NCBI GenBank assembly: GCA_913020495.1
Contig: CAJWBJ010000011.1
Location: 1 to 54,937 of the forward strand
Reading direction: 5' to 3'
Source: an uncultured Oleiphilus sp.
GTDB lineage: Bacteria; Pseudomonadota; Gammaproteobacteria; Pseudomonadales; Oleiphilaceae
DNA: 54,937 nucleotides
Position 1 is the stretch's first letter. The number at the start of each line of letters is the position of its first letter. Shown piece after piece: positions 1 through 8,818 of the stretch. The position numbers and the translations under genes were made by a program. The notes below the pieces were generated by a model. That model did no database searches. It saw only the letters and a list, made by a program, of their open reading frames with translations, and was not told where the DNA came from.

Positions 1-32
1 GTGGCAAGTCAGTTGAAGATATTACAGGATAA
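1..32 (+). CDS. rpsE: 30S ribosomal protein S5, C-terminal end (partial)
   Basis: Only the last nine codons are present, cut by the left window edge. Read in the frame starting at position 3 they give GKSVEDITG followed by TAA at 30-32, which matches the typical S5 C-terminus (GKSVEDILG in E. coli). It lies 4 nt before rpmD, the standard spc-operon order. Identification rests on this short tail plus synteny. Confidence 0.85.
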   Translation, partial: GKSVEDITG

Positions 33-36
33 GGTC

Positions 37-225
37 ATGGCTAAGAGTAAAACAATTCAAGTGACTCTTTTTCGTAGTCCGATTGGGCAACTGCCTAATC
101 ACAGAGCTTGTGTAAAAGGTCTGGGTTTACGAAAAATTGGTCAAACTGTTGAGCTAGAAGATACATCTTCAGTTCGTGGTATGGCAAACAAAGTCAATTA
201 CATGGTTAGGATTGAGGGAGAATAA
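37..225 (+). CDS. rpmD: 50S ribosomal protein L30
   Basis: A 62-residue protein starting [17 protein letters not shown] and carrying the L30 signature around [20 protein letters not shown], with the conserved C-terminal region [13 protein letters not shown]30 is a small protein of the large ribosomal subunit. The ATG at 37 is chosen because it gives the usual family length and N-terminus; an in-frame GTG at position 1 would read through the S5 end. It is 4 nt after rpsE and 1 nt before rplO, so translation is tightly coupled within the spc operon. Confidence 0.95.
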   Translation: MAKSKTIQVTLFRSPIGQLPNHRACVKGLGLRKIGQTVELEDTSSVRGMANKVNYMVRIEGE

Positions 226-226
226 A

Positions 227-661
227 ATGCGTCTTAATACATTAAGTCCAGCTCCTGGATCAAAAAAAGCAGGAAGACGAGTTGGTCGTGGTATCGGTAG
301 TGGTTTAGGTAAAACCGGTGGTCGTGGTCATAAGGGTCTTAAAGCTCGTTCTGGTGGTTCAGTTGCTCCTGGTTTTGAAGGTGGTCAACAGCCATTACAA
401 AGACGATTGCCGAAGTTTGGTTTTTCGTCTCGACAAGCAAAATACGTAGCTGAAATTCGTCTGAATGAATTAGCGACACTAGATGCTGATGTTATCGATC
501 TGGACGCATTGAAAAATGCCAATCTAGTTCGTCGCGATGCTAAGGTTGCTAAGGTTATTCTGTCTGGCGAGTTAACTAAAGCAGTTACTCTTCAGGGATT
601 AAAGGCCACTAAAGGTGCTCGTGATGCTATCACGGCTGCTGGCGGTAAGGTCGAGGACTAA
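227..661 (+). CDS. rplO: 50S ribosomal protein L15
   Basis: A 144-residue protein, the same length as E. coli L15. The start [20 protein letters not shown] and the glycine/arginine-rich segment ([18 protein letters not shown]) are diagnostic of L15, a late-assembly protein of the 50S subunit. The ATG at 227 begins 1 nt after the rpmD stop; a longer in-frame reading from 176 would overlap rpmD and is rejected. secY follows after 6 nt, so this is the usual L30-L15-SecY order. Confidence 0.97.
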   Translation: MRLNTLSPAPGSKKAGRRVGRGIGSGLGKTGGRGHKGLKARSGGSVAPGFEGGQQPLQRRLPKFGFSSRQAKYVAEIRLNELATLDADVIDLDALKNANLVRRDAKVAKVILSGELTKAVTLQGLKATKGARDAITAAGGKVED

Positions 662-667
662 TAAGTC

Positions 668-1999
668 ATGGCAAAATCACCTACTATGCCCGCTAATGCG
701 GGCAAAGGTTTCGCTGAACTCAAATCACGTTTATGGTTTGTGTTCGGAGCAATACTTGTTTATCGAATCGGGGCGCATATACCTGTACCAGGTATAAACC
801 CTGATAGATTAGCTGCGCTTTTCGAACAAAACCAAGGGACTATATTAAGTTTGTTTAATATGTTCTCGGGTGGCGCTTTAGAGCGTATGAGTATTTTTGC
901 CTTAGGTATTATGCCCTATATTTCAGCTTCTATAATTATGCAGTTATTAACTGCGGTTACGCCTTCTTTGGAACAGCTTAAAAAAGAAGGGGAAGCTGGA
1001 AGACGAAAGATCAGTCAGTACACCCGATACGGCACCGTTGTTTTGGCGTTTATTCAAGCATCTGGTATGTCGGTCGGCCTTGCCTCTCAAGGTGTCACGT
1101 TTACAGATAGTTTCAGCTTCTACTTTTTAGCTGTAACTACTTTTGTATGTGGTGCAGTATTTTTGATGTGGTTAGGGGAGCAGATAACTGAAAGAGGTAT
1201 CGGAAACGGTATTTCATTGCTGATATTTGCCGGTATTGTGGCAGGTCTTCCTGGTGCATTTGGACAGTCTTTTGAAGCAGCTAGGCAGGGTGAGTTAAAC
1301 ATACTCGCATTGTTAGCAATTGGTGTTATTGCCATTGCGATTGTCGCTTTTGTCGTCTTTATGGAGCGTGGGCAGCGTAGAATTACTGTGAATTATGCAA
1401 AACGACAACAAGCGCGTGGCGGATATTCACAGCAATCTAGTCACTTACCTCTAAAAGTTAACATGGCCGGTGTTATTCCACCTATTTTTGCCTCAAGTAT
1501 ATTGCTATTCCCTGCGTCATTAGGACAATGGTTTGGTCAAGGTGAAGGTATGGAGTGGTTGGCAGATGTTTCACAAGCTTTAGGTCCAAGTCAGCCTTTA
1601 TATATAATTTTATTTGCAGCTGCAGTTGTTTTCTTTTGCTATTTTTATACAGCTCTAATGTATAACCCAAAAGAAGTTGCAGATAATCTTAAAAAATCAG
1701 GGGCTTTCGTTCCGGGGATTCGTCCAGGGGAGCAAACTGCCAATTACATAGATAGTGTCTTAACAAGGCTGACTATGTTCGGTGCAGCTTATATTGCTGC
1801 TGTTTCTTTGCTACCTCAATTTATGGTGGTTTGGTTTAATGTACCGTTTTACTTTGGTGGTACTTCTTTACTAATCGTTGTTGTAGTAGTGATGGATTTC
1901 ATGGCGCAAGTTCAGTCTCATTTGATGTCTCATCAATATGAGTCTTTAATGAAAAAATCGAACCTTAAGGGTTACGGTGGCGGCGGAGTTCGTCGTTAA
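668..1999 (+). CDS. secY: Sec translocase channel subunit SecY
   Basis: A 443-residue polytopic protein, the same length as E. coli SecY. SecY forms the central channel of the SecYEG translocon in the inner membrane. Visible SecY signatures are [14 protein letters not shown] in the first periplasmic loop/plug region, the conserved [13 protein letters not shown] segment (second transmembrane helix), [19 protein letters not shown], and the cytoplasmic loop with [12 protein letters not shown]. About ten hydrophobic helices are evident. It follows rplO by 6 nt and is co-transcribed with spc-operon ribosomal genes, with rpmJ 37 nt downstream. Confidence 0.98.
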   Translation: MAKSPTMPANAGKGFAELKSRLWFVFGAILVYRIGAHIPVPGINPDRLAALFEQNQGTILSLFNMFSGGALERMSIFALGIMPYISASIIMQLLTAVTPSLEQLKKEGEAGRRKISQYTRYGTVVLAFIQASGMSVGLASQGVTFTDSFSFYFLAVTTFVCGAVFLMWLGEQITERGIGNGISLLIFAGIVAGLPGAFGQSFEAARQGELNILALLAIGVIAIAIVAFVVFMERGQRRITVNYAKRQQARGGYSQQSSHLPLKVNMAGVIPPIFASSILLFPASLGQWFGQGEGMEWLADVSQALGPSQPLYIILFAAAVVFFCYFYTALMYNPKEVADNLKKSGAFVPGIRPGEQTANYIDSVLTRLTMFGAAYIAAVSLLPQFMVVWFNVPFYFGGTSLLIVVVVVMDFMAQVQSHLMSHQYESLMKKSNLKGYGGGGVRR

Positions 2000-2036
2000 A
2001 AGCATTTAATTGCAAACAATTGTTTTGGAGTAGCAT

Positions 2037-2150
2037 ATGAAAGTTCGTGCTTCGGTAAAGAAAATCTGCCGTAACTGTAAAATTATAAGACGAAATGGCT
2101 CTGTAAGAGTTATTTGTCCTGAGCCTCGTCATAAGCAACGTCAGGGTTAA
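2037..2150 (+). CDS. rpmJ: 50S ribosomal protein L36
   Basis: A 37-residue protein beginning [15 protein letters not shown]. It is the zinc-binding form: Cys11, Cys14, Cys27 and His32 provide the C-x2-C-x12-C-x4-H ligand set. L36 is the smallest 50S protein and closes the spc operon downstream of secY. A Shine-Dalgarno TTTTGGAG lies 6 nt before the ATG. Since this is the zinc form, a zinc-free paralogue elsewhere in the genome is possible, but nothing in the window shows one. Confidence 0.97.
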   Translation: MKVRASVKKICRNCKIIRRNGSVRVICPEPRHKQRQG

Positions 2151-2183
2151 CTGGCCTTGCGTTAAAAGAGTGCGGTAGTTAAC

Positions 2184-2219
2184 TTGATTTATTTTTGATC
2201 AGGCTGTATTATTCGCGCC
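2184..2219 (+). promoter_or_regulatory. Candidate sigma-70 promoter of the alpha operon
   Basis: TTGATT (2184-2189) and TATTAT (2207-2212) are separated by 17 nt. They are followed directly by TCGCGCC, a GC-rich discriminator of the kind found at stringently controlled ribosomal promoters. It sits in the 145-nt gap between rpmJ and rpsM, the place where E. coli separates spc from alpha. The same TCGCGCC follows the candidate rpsU promoter -10 at 47585. Elements are seen in sequence; activity and ppGpp control are inferred. Confidence 0.6.
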
Positions 2220-2242
2220 TTTTTAAACGACGGTAACTAAAA

Positions 2243-2274
2243 GTAACTTCAGGCTTCGGCCTAATTATAGTTAC
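2243..2274 (+). promoter_or_regulatory. Leader hairpin upstream of rpsM
   Basis: An outer stem GTAACT (2243-2248)/AGTTAC (2269-2274) encloses an inner stem AGGC/GCCT capped by the very stable TTCG tetraloop. There is no T tract, so it is not an intrinsic terminator. The structure lies 22 nt upstream of the rpsM start, after the GGAG ribosome site spacing. In E. coli, S4 represses the alpha operon by binding a leader structure at this place; this hairpin is a candidate counterpart, although I cannot show a pseudoknot. Confidence 0.5.
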
Positions 2275-2295
2275 AAACAAAGCGGAGTAAGTTAG

Positions 2296-2652
2296 ATGGC
2301 ACGTATTGCTGGTGTCAATATACCCGACAACAAACACGCAGTTATTTCTCTAACCTATATCTATGGTGTAGGAAGAACTACTGCTCAAAAATTATGCGAT
2401 GCAACGGGTGTTGCTCCAACTGATAAGGTTAGTTCGCTAACTGAAGATCAATTGGAAACGTTACGTACTGAAGTCAGTAATCTGGCTGTAGAAGGTGACT
2501 TGCGTCGTGAAGTTCAGATGAACATTAAACGGTTAAAGGATATGGGTTGCTATCGTGGTCTTCGTCATCGTCACAGCTTGCCTGTGCGCGGTCAGCGAAG
2601 TAAGACGAATGCACGTACCATTAAGGGTCCTCGCAAACCAATTCGTAAATAA
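2296..2652 (+). CDS. rpsM: 30S ribosomal protein S13
   Basis: A 118-residue protein, the same size as E. coli S13. It starts [20 protein letters not shown] and has the basic C-terminal tail ([18 protein letters not shown], then GPRKPIRK) that reaches the tRNA anticodon stems in the 30S head. GGAG lies 8 nt upstream of the ATG. It is the first gene of the alpha operon, 12 nt before rpsK, and sits behind a candidate promoter and leader hairpin. Confidence 0.97.
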   Translation: MARIAGVNIPDNKHAVISLTYIYGVGRTTAQKLCDATGVAPTDKVSSLTEDQLETLRTEVSNLAVEGDLRREVQMNIKRLKDMGCYRGLRHRHSLPVRGQRSKTNARTIKGPRKPIRK

Positions 2653-2664
2653 TAGGAAATTGTA

Positions 2665-3054
2665 ATGGCAAAGCCAGGTACACGTACCCGTAAAAAGGTG
2701 AAAAAGACGGTTGTTGATGGGATGGCTCATATCCATGCATCATTTAACAATACGATCGTAACCATAACTGATCGCCAAGGTAATGCTCTTTCATGGGCAA
2801 CTGCAGGTGGTTCAGGATTTCGTGGTTCACGAAAAAGCACACCTTTTGCTGCGCAGGTAGCAGCTGAAAGAGCCGGTAATGCGGCTGCTGAATACGGCCT
2901 TAAAAATCTAGAAGTTTTAGTTAAGGGGCCTGGGCCAGGACGCGAGTCCGCTGTTAGAGCACTAAACGCTTGTGGTTACAAAATCACAAATATCACGGAT
3001 GTCACACCCATTCCACACAATGGTTGTCGCCCACCTAAGAAACGTCGCGTTTAG
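2665..3054 (+). CDS. rpsK: 30S ribosomal protein S11
   Basis: A 129-residue protein, the usual S11 length, with family signatures [33 protein letters not shown], and the C-terminal [10 protein letters not shown] end. S11 forms part of the 30S platform near the mRNA exit/Shine-Dalgarno site. It lies 12 nt after rpsM and 11 nt before rpsD in the alpha operon. Nothing unusual is seen. Confidence 0.97.
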   Translation: MAKPGTRTRKKVKKTVVDGMAHIHASFNNTIVTITDRQGNALSWATAGGSGFRGSRKSTPFAAQVAAERAGNAAAEYGLKNLEVLVKGPGPGRESAVRALNACGYKITNITDVTPIPHNGCRPPKKRRV

Positions 3055-3065
3055 AGGAAACAGTT

Positions 3066-3686
3066 ATGGCTCGTTATATTGGACCAAAATGTAAATTGTC
3101 CCGTCGTGAAGGGACAGATCTATTTTTGAAGAGCGGTGTTAAGGCACTTGATTCAAAATGTAATTTAGAAACCGCTCCTGGCCAACACGGCGCACGCCGT
3201 GGTCGTTTGTCGGAATATGGTACTCAGCTTCGTGAAAAGCAGAAAGTACGTCGTATTTACGGTGTATTAGAAAAGCAATTTCGTGGTTATTACAAGGAAG
3301 CCGCTCGTCGTAAAGGCGCAACCGGTGAAAATTTGCTGCAATTATTAGAGCAACGCCTTGATAATGTTGTATACCGAATGGGGTTTGGCTCTACTCGTGC
3401 TGAATCACGTCAGCTAGTTTCACACAAAGCAATCGTGGTAAATGATGTTGTTGTTAACATTGCTTCTTACCAAGTTAAAGCTGGTGACACTGTATCTGTT
3501 CGTGAGAAATCAAAGAACCAATTGCGTATCAAAAATGCAGTTGAGCTCTCTGGGCAGCGTTCAGCCGCTGAGTGGATTGATGTTGATGGAGCTAAGCTAT
3601 CTGGAATGTTTAAATCTGTTCCTGAACGCTCAGAATTACCTTCAGACATCAACGAAAACCTAATTGTCGAGCTTTACTCTAAGTAA
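3066..3686 (+). CDS. rpsD: 30S ribosomal protein S4
   Basis: A 206-residue protein, the same length as E. coli S4, beginning [20 protein letters not shown] and ending [11 protein letters not shown]. The S4 RNA-binding domain is visible around [20 protein letters not shown] (residues about 100-120). S4 is a primary 16S rRNA-binding protein of the 30S body and, in enterics, the translational repressor of the alpha operon. It lacks a full four-cysteine zinc cluster. It lies 11 nt after rpsK and 34 nt before rpoA. Confidence 0.97.
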   Translation: MARYIGPKCKLSRREGTDLFLKSGVKALDSKCNLETAPGQHGARRGRLSEYGTQLREKQKVRRIYGVLEKQFRGYYKEAARRKGATGENLLQLLEQRLDNVVYRMGFGSTRAESRQLVSHKAIVVNDVVVNIASYQVKAGDTVSVREKSKNQLRIKNAVELSGQRSAAEWIDVDGAKLSGMFKSVPERSELPSDINENLIVELYSK

Positions 3687-3720
3687 GCTCGGCCTACAAC
3701 ATTAATGTATAGGGGCGTAT

Positions 3721-4725
3721 ATGCAGCGATCAGTTAATGAATTCTTGAATCCTCGTAATATTGAAGTTCAAGGACTAAGCGCAACACACGCAAAAGTTAT
3801 ATTAGAGCCACTTGAAAGGGGCTTTGGCCATACTTTAGGAAGTGCGCTACGTCGTATTCTTCTATCATCTATGCCAGGTTGTGCAGTAGTTGAAGTTGAG
3901 ATCGACGGTGTATTGCATGAATATAGTGCCATTGAGGGTGTACAGGAAGATGTAATTGAGATTCTTCTGAACCTTAAAGGCTTAGCTGTTGTGATGCACA
4001 CTCGAGATGAGGCTACTTTAACACTAAGTAAAGCTGGTTCTGGGCCTGTGCTTGCAAGCGATATTCAGTTGGATCATGATGTTGAAGTTATGAACCCTGA
4101 GCATGTTATTTGTAATCTTGGTGATAAGGGTTCAATTAACATGACCCTTAAAGTGGTACGTGGCCGTGGTTACGTACCTGCTGATCAGCGTGTAAACAGT
4201 GATGAAGAGTCTCGAGCAATTGGTAAACTACAGCTTGATGCTTCATACAGTCCTGTAGCTCGTGTAGCCTATTCAGTTGAAAGTGCTCGTGTTGAACAGC
4301 GTACTGATTTAGATAAGTTAGTCATTGACCTTGAAACAAACGGTACAATCGACCCTGAAGATTCGATTCGTCGCGCTGCGACAATCCTTCAACAGCAGTT
4401 GGCAGTATTTGTAGATTTCGATAACGAGAAAGAACCTGTACAAGAGGAAGAAGAAGAAGAAGTTGATCCAATTCTTCTGCGTCCAGTGGATGACCTTGAG
4501 TTGACGGTTCGATCAGCAAATTGCTTGAAAGCAGAAAATATATATTATATTGGCGACCTAATTCAACGTACTGAGGTTGAACTGCTGAAGACACCTAATT
4601 TAGGTAAGAAATCACTTACCGAAATTAAGGATGTGTTGGCGTCTCGTGGTCTTTCTTTGGGAATGCGTCTTGAGAACTGGCCACCAGCTAGTTTAAAAGG
4701 TGATGATCGAGTATTAGGTGCATAA
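3721..4725 (+). CDS. rpoA: RNA polymerase alpha subunit
   Basis: A 334-residue protein with both alpha domains. The N-terminal dimerisation domain has the conserved [20 protein letters not shown] segment near residues 35-55. The C-terminal domain (about 250-330) contains [17 protein letters not shown] and [19 protein letters not shown], which contact UP-element DNA and activators. The interdomain linker carries a run of six consecutive glutamates ([10 protein letters not shown]), more acidic than in E. coli; this is a composition oddity in a region normally flexible. It sits between rpsD and rplQ, the canonical position. Confidence 0.98.
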   Translation: MQRSVNEFLNPRNIEVQGLSATHAKVILEPLERGFGHTLGSALRRILLSSMPGCAVVEVEIDGVLHEYSAIEGVQEDVIEILLNLKGLAVVMHTRDEATLTLSKAGSGPVLASDIQLDHDVEVMNPEHVICNLGDKGSINMTLKVVRGRGYVPADQRVNSDEESRAIGKLQLDASYSPVARVAYSVESARVEQRTDLDKLVIDLETNGTIDPEDSIRRAATILQQQLAVFVDFDNEKEPVQEEEEEEVDPILLRPVDDLELTVRSANCLKAENIYYIGDLIQRTEVELLKTPNLGKKSLTEIKDVLASRGLSLGMRLENWPPASLKGDDRVLGA

Positions 4726-4760
4726 CTTAGTATTCGGTCTGATAGGTAAGGAATTATAAA

Positions 4761-5150
4761 ATGCGTCATCGTAAAAGTGGTCGTAAATTAAATAGAAACA
4801 GCTCACACCGAAAAGCAATGTTTAAAAACATGGCAGCTTCTTTGGTAGAGCATGAACTAATCAAAACAACTTTGCCAAAAGCAAAAGAGTTGCGCGGTAT
4901 TGCTGAGCCATTAATTACATTGGCAAAAGAAGATACTGTAGCAAATCGACGTTTGGCATTCGCACGTACTCGTGATAATGCTGTAGTTGCTAAGTTGTTT
5001 AATGAATTAGGTCCTCGCTACCAGGATCGACCTGGTGGATATATCCGCATTCTTAAGTGTGGTTATAGAACTGGAGATAAAGCTCCAATGGCATACGTAG
5101 AATTGGTTGATAGACCGGTTGTAGAAGATGTCGAGGATGATGACGAGTAA
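4761..5150 (+). CDS. rplQ: 50S ribosomal protein L17
   Basis: A 129-residue protein beginning [20 protein letters not shown], the L17 signature, with [24 protein letters not shown] in the C-terminal half and an acidic tail. L17 lies at the peptide-exit side of the 50S subunit. It is the last alpha-operon gene, 35 nt after rpoA, and is followed by a strong intrinsic terminator at 5166-5194. Confidence 0.97.
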   Translation: MRHRKSGRKLNRNSSHRKAMFKNMAASLVEHELIKTTLPKAKELRGIAEPLITLAKEDTVANRRLAFARTRDNAVVAKLFNELGPRYQDRPGGYIRILKCGYRTGDKAPMAYVELVDRPVVEDVEDDDE

Positions 5151-5165
5151 AATCTGTTATCTAAT

Positions 5166-5194
5166 AAAAAAACCAGCTATATGCTGGTTTTTTT
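5166..5194 (+). terminator. Intrinsic terminator of the alpha operon (bidirectional)
   Basis: The stem AACCAGC (5171-5177)/GCTGGTT (5183-5189) with a 5-nt loop is flanked by an A run upstream and a T run downstream. It therefore works as a terminator in both directions. It lies between rplQ (+) and the converging thioesterase gene (-). Confidence 0.9.
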
Positions 5195-5222
5195 ATGTGT
5201 GTCAGTTTTATAAAGAGAAATC

Positions 5223-5630
5223 CTAAATATTGGTAAGTTGTTCCAGTTTTTCTCTTGCAGCGCCTAGTATAGGAATTGCTTCAGGATTTTTTTTGTCTGT
5301 TAGTACAAACACATTCGTTGCGTCAGCGATGACGGTATCAGTGCCTTCAAGGAAGATTTTTTGTTCCATTCTGCAACTTGCAGTGCCGATTTTCATAACT
5401 CGTGTGTGTATTTCCAAGGTGTCATTAAGGTAGCATGGGTGACGATAGTTAATATGATTGCTAACAATGGTCAGTGCTAAATCTAGCTGTGAAAAAAAAT
5501 CGATGGCATTGAAGTTTTCGAAGAGAGTCCAGCGTGCCTCTTCTAAGAACTCTGTGTATGCTCTATCGTGCAATTGACCATGCTGATCTATATGGTAACC
5601 GCGAATACGAATTGTGATGTAATCTGACAA
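5223..5630 (-). CDS. Acyl-CoA thioesterase of the 4HBT hot-dog family (YbgC-like)
   Basis: A 135-residue protein with a single hot-dog fold pattern. The segment GYHIDQHGQLHDRAYTEFLE aligns with the 4-hydroxybenzoyl-CoA thioesterase motif (Y-x-x-D-x-x-G-x-x-x-x-x-x-Y), keeping the catalytic aspartate. INYRHPCYLNDTLEIHTRV is the usual second half. The start is TTG at 5630, preceded at 6 nt by AGGGAG; no ATG gives a complete motif. Known relatives hydrolyse short or medium acyl-CoAs in the cytoplasm; the substrate here is unknown. It stands alone, convergent with rplQ across a shared terminator. Confidence 0.8.
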   Translation of the reverse strand: MSDYITIRIRGYHIDQHGQLHDRAYTEFLEEARWTLFENFNAIDFFSQLDLALTIVSNHINYRHPCYLNDTLEIHTRVMKIGTASCRMEQKIFLEGTDTVIADATNVFVLTDKKNPEAIPILGAAREKLEQLTNI

Positions 5631-5719
5631 AATACGCTCCCTGAACTGATAATTTATATTGTAGGTATAATTATCAGTCTAGTGTAAAAAATGGAGCGCG
5701 TAGGTTATTTATTGGTAGT

Positions 5720-7297
5720 CTAGTGTCGGAAGTGGCGCATACCTGTGAATGCCATTACAAGTCCGTGCTCATCCGCAGCATCAATTACTTCTTGGTCGCG
5801 CATTGAGCCTCCTGGTTGGATAACGCAACTGATGCCTGCTTTTGCTGCGTTATCTATTCCGTCTCTGAAGGGAAAGAAGGCATCAGATGCCATCATGGAG
5901 CCGGTAACTTTCAAGTTTGCATGTTCGGCTTTAATTGCCGCAATCCTTGCCGAATTTACTCTGCTCATTTGTCCAGCTCCAATACCGATTGTCTGCGAAT
6001 TTTTACCATAGACAATGGCGTTTGATTTGACCATTTTGGCAACCTTCCAGGTAAACAGAAGGTCTTCTATTTCAGATTGAGTTGGTTGACGTTTACTGAC
6101 TATTTTCAAATCTTCTGCAGTAATATTTCCTAAGTCGCGATCTTGGATGAGTAAGCCGCCATTTACTCTTTTATAGTCAAAGCTTGAAGTTGAGTTAGTA
6201 ACAAGCCCATACTCCAGTAGGCGTAGATTCTTTTTAGTGGCAATAACTTCTTTTGCTTCATTGCTTATTTTCGGAGCAATAAGTACTTCGACAAATTGAC
6301 GTTCTACAATAATAGCGGCTGTTTCTGCATCAAGTTCGCGATTAAAGGCAATAATACCGCCAAATGCGGACTCAGGATCGGTTGCATAAGCGCGTTCGTA
6401 GGCGTTAAGGATTGTATCACTAGTTGCTACGCCACAAGGATTAGCATGCTTAACAATAACGCAGGCTGCTTGTTTAAACAGCTTAACGGTTTCTAATGCT
6501 GAGTCAGTATCTGCAATATTGTTGAATGATAATTCTTTGCCTTGTAATTGGTTTGCTCCAGATATTGATGATGATTCAAAATCATCCTCAACATAAAATG
6601 CAGCTTTCTGATGAGGGTTTTCCCCATAACGTAAATCCTGTACTTTGCTCATTTGTATGTTGAAAGTTCTAGGGAAATTTTCATTTCCACCAGGAACAGA
6701 GTGGCCAAAGTAATTTGCAATGGTGCCATCGTAAGCAGCTGTATGTTCGAAAGCCTTTATTGCTAGATCAAACCGTGTTTTGTATTGTGTGCAGGCGTCA
6801 TTTGAATTCATTTCTGAAAGTATGGTTGAATAGTCATCGCTGTTAACAACAATATTAACATGTTGGTGGTTTTTGGCGGCTGCCCTGACCATTGTTGGGC
6901 CGCCGATATCAATATTTTCGATAGCGTCTTCTAAGCTGCAATCTGATTTAGCAATAGTTTGCTTGAAGGGGTAAAGGTTGACGACAACCATGTCAATATT
7001 TTCAATGCTGTGTGTTTTCATCACAGTTTCATCCTGACCTCTGCGTCCTAGAATTCCACCATGGATTTTAGGGTGTAACGTTTTGACCCGACCGTCCATC
7101 ATTTCTGGGAAGCCCGTGTAATCAGATACTTCGATAGCTGGAATATGGTTGTCTTTTAAGAGTTTGAAAGTACCGCCAGTGGAGAGTATTTCAACTCCCA
7201 TGTCGTGCAATGCTTGAGCAAATTCTACGATACCGGTTTTATCAGAAACACTGATAAGCGCGCGCTTAACGGCAACTAAGTCGTTTGTATTAGTCAT
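5720..7297 (-). CDS. purH: Bifunctional AICAR formyltransferase/IMP cyclohydrolase
   Basis: A 525-residue protein covering the last two steps of purine synthesis. The N-terminal IMP cyclohydrolase domain (to about residue 200) shows [17 protein letters not shown] and the MGS-type STGGT. The C-terminal AICAR transformylase domain contains [12 protein letters not shown] (residues 283-294), whose Lys-His pair is catalytic, and [10 protein letters not shown]. The protein ends GMRHFRH as in family members. It is transcribed on the same strand as and directly after fis, separated from it by the fis terminator, so it probably has its own promoter in the 57-nt gap. Confidence 0.97.
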   Translation of the reverse strand: MTNTNDLVAVKRALISVSDKTGIVEFAQALHDMGVEILSTGGTFKLLKDNHIPAIEVSDYTGFPEMMDGRVKTLHPKIHGGILGRRGQDETVMKTHSIENIDMVVVNLYPFKQTIAKSDCSLEDAIENIDIGGPTMVRAAAKNHQHVNIVVNSDDYSTILSEMNSNDACTQYKTRFDLAIKAFEHTAAYDGTIANYFGHSVPGGNENFPRTFNIQMSKVQDLRYGENPHQKAAFYVEDDFESSSISGANQLQGKELSFNNIADTDSALETVKLFKQAACVIVKHANPCGVATSDTILNAYERAYATDPESAFGGIIAFNRELDAETAAIIVERQFVEVLIAPKISNEAKEVIATKKNLRLLEYGLVTNSTSSFDYKRVNGGLLIQDRDLGNITAEDLKIVSKRQPTQSEIEDLLFTWKVAKMVKSNAIVYGKNSQTIGIGAGQMSRVNSARIAAIKAEHANLKVTGSMMASDAFFPFRDGIDNAAKAGISCVIQPGGSMRDQEVIDAADEHGLVMAFTGMRHFRH

Positions 7298-7358
7298 GTT
7301 ATATTTCCAAGCTAGATGTCAGTTATAAGAGGGTATGCTGTAAGGTACTGATGCCTTA

Positions 7359-7386
7359 AAATAAAGGGTGAGCATGTGGCTCACCC
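7359..7386 (-). terminator. Intrinsic terminator of the dusB-fis operon
   Basis: On the minus strand GGGTGAGC (7386-7379) and GCTCACCC (7373-7366) form an 8-bp stem with a 5-nt loop. It is followed by TTTATTTT. It lies 20 nt past the fis stop and separates fis from purH. Confidence 0.88.
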
Positions 7387-7405
7387 ATAGAAGAGGTTGT
7401 CAATC

Positions 7406-7705
7406 TTATAGTAAGCCGTATTGCTTAAGCTTTTTTCTTAATGTGCCACGATTTAAACCTAATAACACAGAAGCTTTTGTCTGGTTGTTTCGAGTGTACT
7501 TAAGTACTTGTTCAAGTAGTGGTGCTTCAACTTCGGTCAATACTAGTTGATAAACATCTGTAACAGGCGCCCCATCAAGCTGTGCAAAATAATTGCTTAA
7601 TGTAGTCTCTACGCAATCTCTTAGCGTCGTGCTGTTGTCAATTACGGTGTTGTCAGCATCTTCTTGGTTTGGTGTTTTATGTTCGGCAAGAGCTTCTACG
7701 GTCAT
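7406..7705 (-). CDS. fis: Nucleoid-associated regulator Fis
   Basis: A 99-residue protein, essentially the length of E. coli Fis (98). The C-terminal helix-turn-helix ([19 protein letters not shown], residues about 74-92) is nearly identical to Fis, and the dimer-forming core [11 protein letters not shown] precedes it; the N-terminus is divergent. Fis bends DNA and regulates rRNA/tRNA promoters, recombination and replication. Its ATG overlaps the dusB stop in ATGA, the conserved dusB-fis arrangement. A strong terminator follows it. Confidence 0.95.
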   Translation of the reverse strand: MTVEALAEHKTPNQEDADNTVIDNSTTLRDCVETTLSNYFAQLDGAPVTDVYQLVLTEVEAPLLEQVLKYTRNNQTKASVLLGLNRGTLRKKLKQYGLL

Positions 7706-8691
7706 GCGGCTTGTTCCCCTCGATTTGTGTGTTGCAAGAAATAATTTTTGATTACTTCAAGTTGTTTATTGGTGGATTCAATTTGGTTAAATGTTTTTCT
7801 GAATTCTTGGTGGTTTTTCTGTGTTTTCATATACCAAGCAACATGTTTTCTCGCAATTCTAACCCCCATAAGAGCGCCATAAAAATCATGAAGTTCAGAT
7901 ATGTGCTTGATGAGGATGTTGCTTATTTCAGTTTGCTTTCGTTGAGCGCGTTTTTTGCCATGTTCAAGATAGTAATTAATATCATCAAATACCCAGGGGC
8001 AACCTTGTGCAGCTCTTCCTATTAATAAACCATCGGCATTTGTTTTTTCGAACACAAAAGCTGCTTGCTCAGGAGATGTAATGTCTCCATTTGCTAGTAC
8101 AGGAATATTAATATGTTTTTTTACTTCGGTAATGGTTTCGTATTCTGCTTCGCCACGATAAGCACAGTTCCGTGTTCTACCGTGAATTGCAAGGGCCTGA
8201 ATTCCTGAATCCTCAGCTATTTTTGCAATGGTTAATGCATTTTTGTTTTCTTTGTCCCAACCAGTCCTTATTTTTAAAGTAACTGGAATGTTAACGGCTG
8301 AAACGACTTTCTTTAATATGTCAGCAACAAGAGTCTCGTCTTTCATTAGCGCAGAGCCAGCTGCTTTATTGCAGACTTTTTTTGCAGGGCAGCCCATGTT
8401 GATATCTATAATCTGTGCGCCCATATCCTGATTTAATTTTGCTGCTGTCGCGAGCATTTCAGGATCACCGCCCGCAATCTGAACTGATACTGGGGTATGC
8501 TCACCTTGGTGATCCAATCGGTGCATCGATTTTCTTGTTTTCCAAAAGCTAGAGTCGGCAATAACCATTTCTGAGACAGCTAATGCTGCGCCATGTTCTC
8601 GACAAAGTTGTCGGAAAGGGCGGTCAGTAACACCTGCCATCGGTGCGAGGATCAATTTATTCTTTAATTGATAAGGGCCGATTTTAAGCAA
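7702..8691 (-). CDS. dusB: tRNA-dihydrouridine synthase B
   Basis: A 329-residue FMN-dependent enzyme that reduces uridines in tRNA D-loops. The N-terminal [19 protein letters not shown] and the [20 protein letters not shown] motif with catalytic Cys101 are diagnostic; [20 protein letters not shown] follows in the TIM barrel. Together with fis downstream this is DusB rather than DusA/C. The start is a TTG at 8691; the first ATG falls inside the conserved APMAG motif, so it cannot be the start. The Shine-Dalgarno is weak. Confidence 0.95.
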   Translation of the reverse strand: MLKIGPYQLKNKLILAPMAGVTDRPFRQLCREHGAALAVSEMVIADSSFWKTRKSMHRLDHQGEHTPVSVQIAGGDPEMLATAAKLNQDMGAQIIDINMGCPAKKVCNKAAGSALMKDETLVADILKKVVSAVNIPVTLKIRTGWDKENKNALTIAKIAEDSGIQALAIHGRTRNCAYRGEAEYETITEVKKHINIPVLANGDITSPEQAAFVFEKTNADGLLIGRAAQGCPWVFDDINYYLEHGKKRAQRKQTEISNILIKHISELHDFYGALMGVRIARKHVAWYMKTQKNHQEFRKTFNQIESTNKQLEVIKNYFLQHTNRGEQAA

Positions 8692-8725
8692 TTTGAGTCT
8701 CTAGTCATTGTTCTAAGTATTTTTT

Positions 8726-8740
8726 GGGGGGGTAATGATA
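8726..8740 (-). promoter_or_regulatory. Candidate dusB-fis promoter -10 with C tract
   Basis: On the minus strand TATCAT (8740-8735) is followed by TTA and then seven C residues (8732-8726). The -35 is poor (TTTTCC at 17 nt). E. coli fis also uses a weak promoter that initiates at C and responds to growth rate. The C tract at the expected start suggests a comparable design, but this is inference from position only. Confidence 0.35.
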
Positions 8741-8818
8741 CCTTCAGAATAAAGGACGGAAAAGAGAAATAGTTGTATTTTTTTGGTTATATTTTGCTCT
8801 CATTGGTTGACAATTGAT

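Noticed and set aside
5720-7297. Plus-strand frames across purH
   Set aside because: Short shadows opposite a fully conserved enzyme.
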